A DNA stretch of 6,308 bases from CAYMEV01 sp964431655 [NCBI: uncultured bacterium] (GCA_964431655.1 CAYSKJ010000179.1:1-6308); one strand, 5' to 3'. Counted from the stretch's first letter, positions 1 to 6,132 are shown. A program made the numbers and translations. The notes: generated by a model from the sequence alone, not told the origin.

Positions 1-275
1 ATGGCATCGGGATCCTTCTGCACTGTACACCCGCATAAACCTACACGTAAAGCGGGATTTAACCGTTTCTGCTTCAGCATTCTCCCCAGAAGGGACATCA
101 TCTTTTGTTCAGCCTTCTCCCTGACGCTGCAGCTGTTCAGGATTATAACATCGGCACAGAGCGGGCTGTCAGCCTCAAAAAAACCGTTGGAAAAAAATAT
201 GTGCATGATGCGTTCGGAGTCAGTCTCATTCATCTGGCATCCGAAGGTTTTTATATACAGGCTTTTAGTCCCCAT
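1..275 (-). CDS. miaB: tRNA-2-methylthio-N6-dimethylallyladenosine synthase MiaB, N-terminal part (cut by window edge)
   Basis: Ninety-one codons of a methylthiotransferase are visible from an ATG at 275-273 and run off the left edge. MiaB is a radical-SAM iron-sulfur enzyme that adds a methylthio group to i6A37 of tRNAs in the cytoplasm. The visible part is the UPF0004 domain, which binds the auxiliary [4Fe-4S] cluster. Its three expected cysteines are C13 in KTFGCQMNETDSER, C49 in LNSCSVREKAEQK and C83 in GLCGCTVQ. The TFGCQMN and CSVREKAEQK wording fits MiaB better than the relatives RimO or MtaB. The radical-SAM CxxxCxxC motif and TRAM domain would lie beyond the edge, as about four fifths of a usual 440-residue protein is missing. 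The start overlaps the end of rfaE1 by 11 bases and has only a weak Shine-Dalgarno sequence, so translational coupling is likely. Family is near certain; the MiaB subtype is very likely. Confidence 0.93.
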   Translation of the reverse strand, partial: MGTKSLYIKTFGCQMNETDSERIMHIFFSNGFFEADSPLCADVIILNSCSVREKAEQKMMSLLGRMLKQKRLNPALRVGLCGCTVQKDPDA

Positions 276-1281
276 CTTCAAAAAACTCAGCCAGGTCATC
301 TCCCCTGATGGGGGTTGTGCCCACCCTCCTAATAACAATACCGGCGGCAATGTTTGCCAGATGGGCTGACCTCAGGGTATCAAAACCACTTGCATAACCG
401 GCTGTAAACAAGGCTATAACTGTATCGCCGGCGCCGGTAACATCATAGACATCCTTAGCCTTGGTCTTTATATGGGTGACAGGATTCTCCCTGTCGCGGG
501 TAAAGAGCATCATCCCGGCTTCTCCGAGGGTAAGGAGAATATTCTTTATACAGGAGCCTTCCAGTATCTCCATACCTACATTCTTTATCTCGCCAAGGTC
601 ATCCAGAGAAATCCTCCTGCCTACAAAATTCTCTATCTCTTTTAAATTCGGGGTAATTATGAAGCTCTCATCATAGACATGCAGATCCGTCTTTTTGGGA
701 TCAATGGTTATGATTTTGCCCTTCCTGTTACATATATTAATGCATTCCCTTATGAGCTCTCCGGTTACAAAACCTTTATTGTAATCCGAAATTATTACTG
801 CATCATAACTGTCTATTATCCCGGCAAGGCTTTTTAAGGCATCCTGGATTATTTCTCCCCTTACACTTATGGTAGATTCTCTGTCAACCCTTACTACCTG
901 CTGATTATGGGCGATAATCCTTGTTTTTGTACTGGTGGGACGTGTGCTGTCAGTCATGAGATGATTGAAATCAATGCCGGCCTTTTCAAAGAGCGCCTCC
1001 ATCTTTTTCCCGCTGAGATCATCCCCTACAACCCCCATAATACTAGTAGCGGCACCTATGGAGGAAAGATTGTTGGCGACATTTCCTGCACCCCCGAGCC
1101 GGTAGTTCTCTTTATCAAGTGCAACAACAGGCACCGGAGCTTCAGGGCTTATCCTTTCAACCTTGCCCCAGACATAATGGTCAAGCATTACATCCCCTAT
1201 GACAATTATTTTCTTAGAGCGGATGCCTTCTAAAAAAACCCTTATATCACCCCTGTTAAAATAAAGGGACCTGTCAGCCAT
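265..1281 (-). CDS. rfaE1: D-glycero-beta-D-manno-heptose-7-phosphate kinase (RfaE domain I, monofunctional HldA type)
   Basis: A 338-residue PfkB/ribokinase-fold kinase that phosphorylates heptose 7-phosphate at C1 in the ADP-heptose pathway feeding the LPS inner core. Family motifs appear in order: GDVMLDHYVWG (29-39), RISPEAPVPVV (43-53), GGAGNVANNL (63-72), TKTRII (118-123) and VTGAGDT (281-287), where D286 is the expected catalytic base in the anion-hole loop. The C-terminal RRVGTTPI is also typical. The protein stops after the kinase domain. Bifunctional HldE proteins (about 475 residues) carry a nucleotidyltransferase domain that is absent here, so a separate HldC is expected elsewhere. 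The reading frame stays open 19 codons further upstream, but the ATG at 1281 has an AAGGAG six bases before it and begins the conserved part, so I chose it. It overlaps miaB downstream by 11 bases. Confidence 0.95.
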   Translation of the reverse strand: MADRSLYFNRGDIRVFLEGIRSKKIIVIGDVMLDHYVWGKVERISPEAPVPVVALDKENYRLGGAGNVANNLSSIGAATSIMGVVGDDLSGKKMEALFEKAGIDFNHLMTDSTRPTSTKTRIIAHNQQVVRVDRESTISVRGEIIQDALKSLAGIIDSYDAVIISDYNKGFVTGELIRECINICNRKGKIITIDPKKTDLHVYDESFIITPNLKEIENFVGRRISLDDLGEIKNVGMEILEGSCIKNILLTLGEAGMMLFTRDRENPVTHIKTKAKDVYDVTGAGDTVIALFTAGYASGFDTLRSAHLANIAAGIVIRRVGTTPIRGDDLAEFFEDGD

Positions 1282-1287
1282 GCCGGA

Positions 1288-1293
1288 CTCCTT
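1288..1293 (-). promoter_or_regulatory. Ribosome binding site of rfaE1 (decides the start)
   Basis: On the minus strand AAGGAG lies six bases before the ATG at 1281. This near-ideal Shine-Dalgarno spacing favours the 338-residue product over the 19-residue-longer reading that begins at 1338. Confidence 0.8.
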
Positions 1294-1317
1294 ATAAGTT
1301 ATTCTAATGCAATATAA

Positions 1318-1343
1318 ATTATATATCTGGGGCTCCAAGTCAA
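1318..1343 (-). promoter_or_regulatory. Candidate sigma-70 promoter for rfaE1-miaB
   Basis: Read on the minus strand there is TTGACT (1343-1338; five of six match the -35 consensus) followed by a perfect TATAAT (1323-1318) inside an AT-rich run. The spacing of 14 bases is short for sigma-70. An AATTTA hexamer (1320-1315) would give 17 bases but matches the -10 consensus less well. The location, 37 bases or more before the rfaE1 start, is sensible. This is consensus matching by eye only. Confidence 0.35.
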
Positions 1344-1386
1344 TTAATTTCTAATAAACTCCCGTCGTGCAAATTTTAATTTGACT
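1338..1386. repeat. Imperfect inverted repeat in the divergent intergenic region
   Basis: The left arm AGTCAATTAATTT (1338-1350) and right arm AAATTTTAATTTGACT (1371-1386) are reverse complements apart from three extra bases in the right arm. They are separated by 20 bases. Each arm holds a TTGACT hexamer pointing outward toward its own gene. This could be a regulator-binding region or simply two similar AT-rich promoters facing apart; nothing in the window names a regulator. Confidence 0.4.
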
Positions 1387-1409
1387 ATTGGGAAAAATTA
1401 CTGAATTAT
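1381..1409 (+). promoter_or_regulatory. Candidate sigma-70 promoter for the PLP-dependent synthase gene
   Basis: TTGACT (1381-1386) is separated by exactly 17 bases from AATTAT (1404-1409, four of six matches to TATAAT), ending 29 bases before the chosen ATG. A better -10-like word, TATACT (1414-1419), follows, but only a poor -35 (TTGGGA, 1388-1393) sits near it, at 20 bases. Either could serve. The call rests on consensus matching by eye. Confidence 0.4.
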
Positions 1410-1428
1410 CCATTATACTGAATTTTTT

Positions 1429-1432
1429 GGAG
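1429..1432 (+). promoter_or_regulatory. Ribosome binding site of the PLP-dependent synthase (decides the start)
   Basis: GGAG lies six bases before the ATG at 1439. The frame is open further upstream to a TTG at 1388, but that start has no Shine-Dalgarno sequence and would place the proposed promoter inside the gene. Confidence 0.75.
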
Positions 1433-1438
1433 AATAAT

Positions 1439-2416
1439 ATGTTGAGCAAAGCAGCCGGAAACCTTCTGGGATCCATCGGAAATACGCCGATCGTCCAGCT
1501 TCACAGGGCAGTTGAAAATTGCAGGCCGAATGTGTATGCAAAGCTTGAATTCATGAATCCGGGCGGAAGCATCAAAGACAGGATAGCCCTGTACATGATA
1601 GAAAAGGCCGAAAGAAAGGGCCTGTTAAAACAGGGATACACCATAGTCGAGAACTCTTCCGGGAACACAGCTATAGGGCTTGCCATGGTAGCCCTGCAGA
1701 AGGGCTATGGTGCAAAGATAATAATGAGGGACAGCACCAGCAGGGAAAAGATAGAAATTGTGAAAAACCTCGGCGCAGAAGTAATTCTGGTCAACAGCAG
1801 GCTGGATCCCGGCCACCCGGACTCCTATAATAATATTACTCCGAGAATTGTAAAGGAGACCGCTGACTGTTATTTCCCGGACCAGCACAATAATCTGGAC
1901 AATAATGAAGCCCATTATATGACCACAGGACCTGAAATATACAGGCAGATGGACGGAAAAATAGACTGTTTCATAGCAGGAATCGGGACCGGGGGAACAG
2001 TCTGCGGGGCAGGGCGATACCTTAAAGAGATGAACCCCGGTATTAAAGTAATAGCCGTCGACGTAAAGGGTTCTATCTTTTATGACTATTTTCATTATAA
2101 AAAAATAGTAAAATCCGAACGTTACTTTCTTGAGGGCCTGGGGGACGAGTTTCTCATAAAATGCCCCCAGTTTGAGTATATTGACGAAATGCTTCAGGTC
2201 ACTGACAGTCAGGCATTCCATTGGACCAGAATCCTGGCTGAAAAAGAGGGGATTATTGCCGGGGGGTCAAGCGGAGCAGTACTGTGGGCAGTGAACGAGG
2301 CAAGCAAAAAGATGGACAGTAAAGCAAATATCGTAGCCATCATTGCAGATTCAGGCTACAGGTACATGAGAACCATATATAATAACGATTGGCTGAAGGA
2401 AAACAACCTTCTTTAA
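1439..2416 (+). CDS. PLP-dependent cysteine synthase / cystathionine beta-synthase family enzyme
   Basis: A 325-residue fold-type II PLP enzyme. This family replaces the beta substituent of serine or O-acetylserine with a thiol, making cystathionine or cysteine in the cytoplasm. The expected features are present: LGSIGNTPIVQL near the start, the Schiff-base lysine K46 in NPGGSIKDR, the substrate loop NSSGNT (72-77; usually TSGNT), the phosphate-binding GTGGT (183-187), GGSSGA (275-280) and ADSGYRYM near the C-terminus. Several stretches are cystathionine beta-synthase-like rather than CysK-like: DPGHPDSY, AHYMTTGPEI, VDVKGSIF, LEGLGDEF and the ending YNNDWLKENNLL. There is neither an N-terminal heme domain nor C-terminal CBS domains, so any such enzyme here would lack S-adenosylmethionine control by those modules. 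It stands alone between divergent and convergent neighbours, so context does not settle the substrate. Related synthases that make diaminopropionate cannot be excluded. Confidence 0.88.
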   Translation: MLSKAAGNLLGSIGNTPIVQLHRAVENCRPNVYAKLEFMNPGGSIKDRIALYMIEKAERKGLLKQGYTIVENSSGNTAIGLAMVALQKGYGAKIIMRDSTSREKIEIVKNLGAEVILVNSRLDPGHPDSYNNITPRIVKETADCYFPDQHNNLDNNEAHYMTTGPEIYRQMDGKIDCFIAGIGTGGTVCGAGRYLKEMNPGIKVIAVDVKGSIFYDYFHYKKIVKSERYFLEGLGDEFLIKCPQFEYIDEMLQVTDSQAFHWTRILAEKEGIIAGGSSGAVLWAVNEASKKMDSKANIVAIIADSGYRYMRTIYNNDWLKENNLL

Positions 2417-2419
2417 GCA

Positions 2420-2437
2420 TTTCAGGCCCGCCTGAAA
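2420..2437. terminator. Hairpin between convergent genes, possible weak bidirectional terminator
   Basis: TTTCAGG (2420-2426) and CCTGAAA (2431-2437) form a perfect seven-pair stem around a CCCG tetraloop, three bases after the synthase stop and 19 bases past the ligase stop. It sits exactly where both convergent transcripts should end. No proper T-run follows the stem in either direction, so it is not a canonical intrinsic terminator. Confidence 0.4.
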
Positions 2438-2456
2438 AAGGCTCAGCGCATAATTC

Positions 2457-3341
2457 CTAGCCCAGAGAATTTGCCAGCATCTCAAGTACTCTCTCTGCCA
2501 CAAATCTGCCATGTATATTCTCAAAGGCCTCAAATCCTGGCGATTCGTTTATCTCCAGAAAGACAGGGCTTTTGTCCTTTTTTATTATATAATCAATGCC
2601 TGCAAACCTGAGGCCGGTTTTTTTCATCAGCTGTAATGACTGGTCTATAAGTGCTCTTTCCGGGTCATATCCTGAAACATTCCCCCCCCGGTGAAAATTG
2701 GCCCTGAATTCATCCTTTCTGGAAACCTTGGAAAAAGCCCCTAAAAATTCATTATCAAAGAAAAGAAGCCTGACATCATAAAGCCTTTCCGATTTGTCAA
2801 TGAAGTGCTGTATGATAAATATCTCGTTCTTATCCCAGAGATAGTCCGATATGGCCTGCATAGTGCCTGCATCTCTTGCAAGCATTACCCCTATTCCCTG
2901 AGTTCCGGTCTGGATTTTGACTATAAAGGGGGGCCTGACCTTTCCCGCAATGTGAGCACTGAGGTCCGATGCATAAGCCGGAAAAAAGGTGACCGGAATC
3001 TCAATTCCAAGTTCCCGGGCAATATTCAGGGAAATGAACTTGTTTTTACCATAAATGACTGAATCAAAGGGATTTATAAGAGGGATAGCGCATGCCTTGC
3101 AGTAATGGCCTACCAGATACCCGAAAGCATAGCCCCTGACTCCGAAACGGTTTATTACTGCTGTGGGGACTGGCAGAGGCTTGTTTTCAGCATACATCTG
3201 GAATTTGCTCTTATTATCCAGCTTTATCGAGACAGCCAGGGGATTGATATATTTCATATCAATTGCCAGCTTACCAGCCGCATCCATAAACCGTCTGGTG
3301 GTATAGAGATTTATATCTTTGCTTATTAAAAGGATAGTCAT
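2457..3341 (-). CDS. RimK-family ATP-grasp ligase (substrate unknown)
   Basis: A 294-residue ATP-grasp protein, close to the 300 residues of E. coli RimK. Enzymes of this fold use ATP to activate a carboxylate as an acyl phosphate and join it to an amine; RimK itself adds glutamates to ribosomal protein S6. Visible motifs are the linker SVIYGKNKFISLNIARELG (95-113), the nucleotide-binding lysine K142 and glycine-rich GTQGIGV (146-152), DVRLL (189-193), the RimK-like FRANFHRGG (212-220), and the metal ligands D250 in FAGID, E263 and N265 in FLEINESPGFE. The ATG at 3341 overlaps the phosphatase stop in an ATGA arrangement, so the start is coupled; an in-frame ATG 12 codons upstream would overlap far more. 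It is the last gene of the waaA-lpxK operon, which suggests an envelope-related substrate, but that is inference. A run of eight G bases encodes part of RGG at 2682-2689. Confidence 0.87.
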   Translation of the reverse strand: MTILLISKDINLYTTRRFMDAAGKLAIDMKYINPLAVSIKLDNKSKFQMYAENKPLPVPTAVINRFGVRGYAFGYLVGHYCKACAIPLINPFDSVIYGKNKFISLNIARELGIEIPVTFFPAYASDLSAHIAGKVRPPFIVKIQTGTQGIGVMLARDAGTMQAISDYLWDKNEIFIIQHFIDKSERLYDVRLLFFDNEFLGAFSKVSRKDEFRANFHRGGNVSGYDPERALIDQSLQLMKKTGLRFAGIDYIIKKDKSPVFLEINESPGFEAFENIHGRFVAERVLEMLANSLG

Positions 3342-3808
3342 AGCAGGCTGTAAAAGTTTTCCCGGACCATCCGGCAAACGCTGTTACGTATGATACCAAA
3401 GGCCTGGCGGTAATAAATGAAATCCATGCCGAAAGGGTCCGGTATCTCCCTGTGGATAAAATTCCCGTCAATCATATCGGCGAGAAAATATACCCTGCTG
3501 TGAGGAGATACCCTGTTAATATACCGCCTGTGGGTATTGTCCAGCACAATAATAATCCCTGAATCCCGTATAATCTCACTGGTTATCATGGTTGACCGGA
3601 AATCTGTGCTATCAATCCCCATCTCCTCCAGAAGCACTGCCATGCACTGAGTTATTGGTTCACCGTCTATGGTGTTGATACCGGCTGATGAAATATTGAG
3701 TCCCTGGAAAGCCGTACCCATAATATATTGCCTGGTCAGAAGCATAGCCGACGGACTCCTGCAGATATTTCCGGTACAGACAAAAAGTATGTTTATATTT
3801 CCCCCCAT
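3338..3808 (-). CDS. Low-molecular-weight protein tyrosine phosphatase family protein
   Basis: A 156-residue cytoplasmic phosphatase of the low-molecular-weight PTP fold. The P-loop CTGNICRSP (11-19) gives nucleophile C11 and phosphate-binding R17 and S18. The general acid D124 lies in IPDPFG, and the family's SAGI (41-44) is present, so all catalytic residues are intact. The residue before the second cysteine is Ile15. Tyrosine phosphatases usually have Ile there, whereas the protein-arginine phosphatase YwlE has Thr, so tyrosine specificity is more likely. Homologues such as Wzb dephosphorylate BY-kinases that control capsule or exopolysaccharide export, but no kinase is visible here. The ATG at 3808 has GGAG five bases upstream and lies inside the end of lpxK (16-base overlap); the stop overlaps the next gene by four bases. 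Confidence 0.92.
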   Translation of the reverse strand: MGGNINILFVCTGNICRSPSAMLLTRQYIMGTAFQGLNISSAGINTIDGEPITQCMAVLLEEMGIDSTDFRSTMITSEIIRDSGIIIVLDNTHRRYINRVSPHSRVYFLADMIDGNFIHREIPDPFGMDFIYYRQAFGIIRNSVCRMVRENFYSLL

Positions 3809-4878
3809 TTCTTCTCCAGTGCCCTGTAAATCTCCTCTTCTGTATCGGGAGAGACAAACTCAAGCCTTATCCGCAGGTAGAATAAATCCCTTTCAAGAAG
3901 GCATTTATGCTTATTAAGCTTATAATAATCCTTCTGTGTTGTCAAATAGAAATCAAAATCCAGGTTTTCTGTTTTCCCTTTTATATTCATTATATCATTG
4001 CTGCTGTAGCCATAGTGATCCCTGTAATTAATAATGTCCGCTGTTTCTATGCCGAAGGAAAGGCATGTATCATAAAAGGACCTATTATTTCCTATACCCG
4101 AGATCAGCACAGCCTTTTTCCTGCCCTGTATTTTTCTGCAGCTATTGCCGGCAAAAATACCCTCTGCAATGTATTCTGCATAATATATGGGTTTTCCGAA
4201 ATTTTTCAGGTATGATTCCAGGTTTTCATCCTTACTGCTTTTTGTAACAATGAAGCAGTCTGCGTACCTCAAAGTCCACAGGGGCTGGCGCAGGGGGCCT
4301 GCCGGAAGAAGTCTTTTGTTACCGAAAGCTCTCATGCCGTCAATAGCGACACATTTATAGGAATAAAGGTCTCTATGCCTGAAAGAATCATCAAGTATCA
4401 CAGCATCTGCTTTGTGCAGATGGTATGCATCCCTGAGCATGGTTCTCCTGTCCCTTCCAACCATAAGAAGAGAGCCTGGAAGCATATTTTTTATCATACA
4501 GGGTTCATCCCCTATAATACCCCAATTCTCACTCTCCTGCCCGGACCTGATAACTATGGTCTTTTTAGATTTCCTTCTGTATCCCCTGGAGAGCACCGCA
4601 ATATTTCTGAAGCCTTTCTTCTCCATCAGCCTGTATAATTGAATTGCGAGGGGGGTTTTCCCAGTGCCGCCGAGGCTGATATTGCCTACCGATATCACTG
4701 GAACCGGAATTTTCAGCAAATTTTTCTTCGATGTTCTATGATAGCTTGCATAAAATCCAAGCCGATAAAGAAATTCGAATGGTTTCAGGAAGGTCAGTGC
4801 CAGTCTTTCTGCCAGGCTGCTGTATTTTCTCCTGTTTATAAACTCCTCATACCTGGTGTATATCTTTGATAATCCCAT
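3793..4878 (-). CDS. lpxK: Tetraacyldisaccharide 4'-kinase LpxK
   Basis: A 361-residue P-loop kinase of the inner-membrane cytoplasmic face that phosphorylates the 4' position of the lipid A disaccharide, giving lipid IVA, the substrate of WaaA. An N-terminal hydrophobic/amphipathic helix (about 23-46) is followed by the Walker A segment VGNISLGGTGKTP (64-76), SRGYRR (97-102), GDEP (123-126), the acidic motif ILDDSFRHR (161-169), RLLPAGPLRQP (189-199) and TTQKDYYKL (313-321). The usual wording is DDGFQHR and TEKD, so Ser165, Arg167 and Gln315 are departures, while the paired aspartates, the histidine and the KD remain. I chose the ATG at 4878, with AAGG nine bases upstream, because the extra 31 codons before it lie wholly inside the end of waaA and show no LpxK similarity. 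Overlaps: 32 bases with waaA, 16 with the phosphatase gene. Confidence 0.94.
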   Translation of the reverse strand: MGLSKIYTRYEEFINRRKYSSLAERLALTFLKPFEFLYRLGFYASYHRTSKKNLLKIPVPVISVGNISLGGTGKTPLAIQLYRLMEKKGFRNIAVLSRGYRRKSKKTIVIRSGQESENWGIIGDEPCMIKNMLPGSLLMVGRDRRTMLRDAYHLHKADAVILDDSFRHRDLYSYKCVAIDGMRAFGNKRLLPAGPLRQPLWTLRYADCFIVTKSSKDENLESYLKNFGKPIYYAEYIAEGIFAGNSCRKIQGRKKAVLISGIGNNRSFYDTCLSFGIETADIINYRDHYGYSSNDIMNIKGKTENLDFDFYLTTQKDYYKLNKHKCLLERDLFYLRIRLEFVSPDTEEEIYRALEKKWGEI

Positions 4879-6118
4879 CTCTGACTGCCTTTTGAGTTTT
4901 GCCAAGGGCTCCCCGGTTGTCCTCCAGGACTTTTTTCGCATTCTGCCCCAGGTACATCCTGTAGTCTGCATCTTCTATAAGCCGTAAAAATGACTTATAA
5001 AGCTCTTTTTGATCCTTTACAATAAGAACCGCATCCTGGACTAGAAAATCATTAACTATACCTGAAAAATTATGGTAATGCTTTCCTGTCACTATGGCCC
5101 TTGACCAGAAGGCTGGTTCAAGTATATTATGCCCGCCTATCCTTACCAGCGAACCTCCCACAAAGGCGATATGCCCTGCTCCGTATACATACTTGAGCTC
5201 TCCCAGGGTATTAAGGATGAGGATATCCCATGACTCCATGCTTTCAGGACCCGGTTCCCTTTTAACCGTATCAAACCCTGCATCGGAAAAACGGCTGTAG
5301 ACATCCTCAAAACGATGGGGATGCCTGGGGGCAATAATCATTCTCAGGTCTTTAAAATCGTTTTTCAACTGCCTGTATGTGTTGGCAAGCATAGCCTCTT
5401 CCTCTTCAAAAGTGGAACCGGCGACAATGACAATATCCTGTGATTTCAGTCCAAGTTCCTGCCGGTATTTTTCAATATTTTTTTCATCCTGGAAATCTGA
5501 AAGGTCATACTTTATGTTTCCCGTTTCAAGCATCTTTGCCCTGTCCACTCCAAGCTCTGCGAATTTCGGCATTTCAGATGCTGACTGCAGGAATATCCTT
5601 TCAAACCGGTTAAGCAGGGGCCCGAAAAAGAATCTCATTCTCCGGTAGCTGGGGAATGATCTTTCTGATAATCTGGCATTAACGAGGTATAGCTTTACAC
5701 CTGCCTGTTCTGCCTGGAAGATGAACTCAGGCCATATCTCTGTTTCAATGAACAGGGACGCCTGAATATTATGGTTTTTCATAAAACTTCTGACAAACAT
5801 GTAATTATCCAGGGGGAATGCCGCCACATTAAGCCCTTCCTGCCTGTTCAGGTATTTGAAACCTGAATCGGTTATGGTGGTGTAGAGAATCTCAAAATCC
5901 TTATTCAGAGATGCCCCCAGCTTGTGCCCAATCATAGCCTCACCGAGGCTGACGCCATGTATATGGATACAGGGAGCTACAAGATGTTTTTTATAAATGC
6001 CTATACGCTGGAGGGCATGGTAAATTTTTCTTTTTTTAATAATGCTGTAAAGAATGTAATAAATGCAGATAAAGGGTATACCCAGCAGTCCGGCAAAATT
6101 ATAGATGAATCTAAGCAT
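4847..6118 (-). CDS. waaA: 3-deoxy-D-manno-octulosonic acid (Kdo) transferase WaaA
   Basis: A 423-residue GT-B glycosyltransferase that moves Kdo from CMP-Kdo to lipid IVA on the cytoplasmic face of the inner membrane. Length matches the family. One N-terminal membrane anchor (about 8-28) precedes HGVSLGEA (54-61), whose E60 corresponds to the catalytic base. Then come ETEIWPE (125-131), NARLSERS (147-154), GNIKYD (200-205), AGSTFEEEE (233-241), APRHPHRF (263-270), LGELKYVYG (305-313) and GGSLVRIGGHNILEP (321-335), the nucleotide-sugar site. GSTFEEEE replaces the more usual GSTHxGEE. Motifs do not tell whether it adds one, two or more Kdo units. The ATG at 6118 gives the typical family N-terminus, but no Shine-Dalgarno sequence sits at normal distance; an AGGAGG lies 19 bases upstream inside the preceding small ORF. 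The end overlaps lpxK by 32 bases. Confidence 0.95.
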   Translation of the reverse strand: MLRFIYNFAGLLGIPFICIYYILYSIIKKRKIYHALQRIGIYKKHLVAPCIHIHGVSLGEAMIGHKLGASLNKDFEILYTTITDSGFKYLNRQEGLNVAAFPLDNYMFVRSFMKNHNIQASLFIETEIWPEFIFQAEQAGVKLYLVNARLSERSFPSYRRMRFFFGPLLNRFERIFLQSASEMPKFAELGVDRAKMLETGNIKYDLSDFQDEKNIEKYRQELGLKSQDIVIVAGSTFEEEEAMLANTYRQLKNDFKDLRMIIAPRHPHRFEDVYSRFSDAGFDTVKREPGPESMESWDILILNTLGELKYVYGAGHIAFVGGSLVRIGGHNILEPAFWSRAIVTGKHYHNFSGIVNDFLVQDAVLIVKDQKELYKSFLRLIEDADYRMYLGQNAKKVLEDNRGALGKTQKAVRDGIIKDIHQV

Positions 6119-6132
6119 CGTAGGTTTTCTGG

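Noticed and set aside
1-369. Plus-strand open frame of 122 codons
   Set aside because: It lies antisense to miaB and the end of rfaE1, both strongly supported by family motifs; its own translation has no recognisable domain.
907-1233. Plus-strand open frame of 108 codons
   Set aside because: Antisense to the best conserved part of rfaE1, with no ribosome binding site or domain.
1625-2221. Minus-strand open frame of 198 codons
   Set aside because: It is the antisense shadow of the PLP synthase gene; the plus-strand frame has all catalytic motifs, while this frame reads as cysteine- and tyrosine-rich sequence with no motif.
2417-2456. Convergent gap as a canonical Rho-independent terminator
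   Set aside because: The stem is good but no T-run follows it on either strand, so it is kept only as a weak terminator candidate.
3342-3377. Longer N-terminus for the ATP-grasp ligase starting at 3377
   Set aside because: The ATGA overlap at 3341-3338 is a classic coupled start and MTILLISKD is the expected beginning of the first beta strand; the extra 12 codons read PDGPGKLLQPA with no family similarity.
3271-3471. Minus-strand 66-codon frame across the phosphatase/ligase junction
   Set aside because: It overlaps two well-supported genes on the same strand in another frame and shows no motif.
3907-4215. Plus-strand hydrophobic open frame resembling a membrane protein
   Set aside because: Antisense to the C-terminal half of lpxK; hydrophobicity comes from complementing Asp/Asn/Tyr/Lys-rich codons.
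4879-4971. Longer N-terminus for LpxK starting at 4971
   Set aside because: The extra 31 codons lie wholly within the waaA coding end, lack LpxK similarity, and the ATG at 4878 gives a normal family N-terminus.
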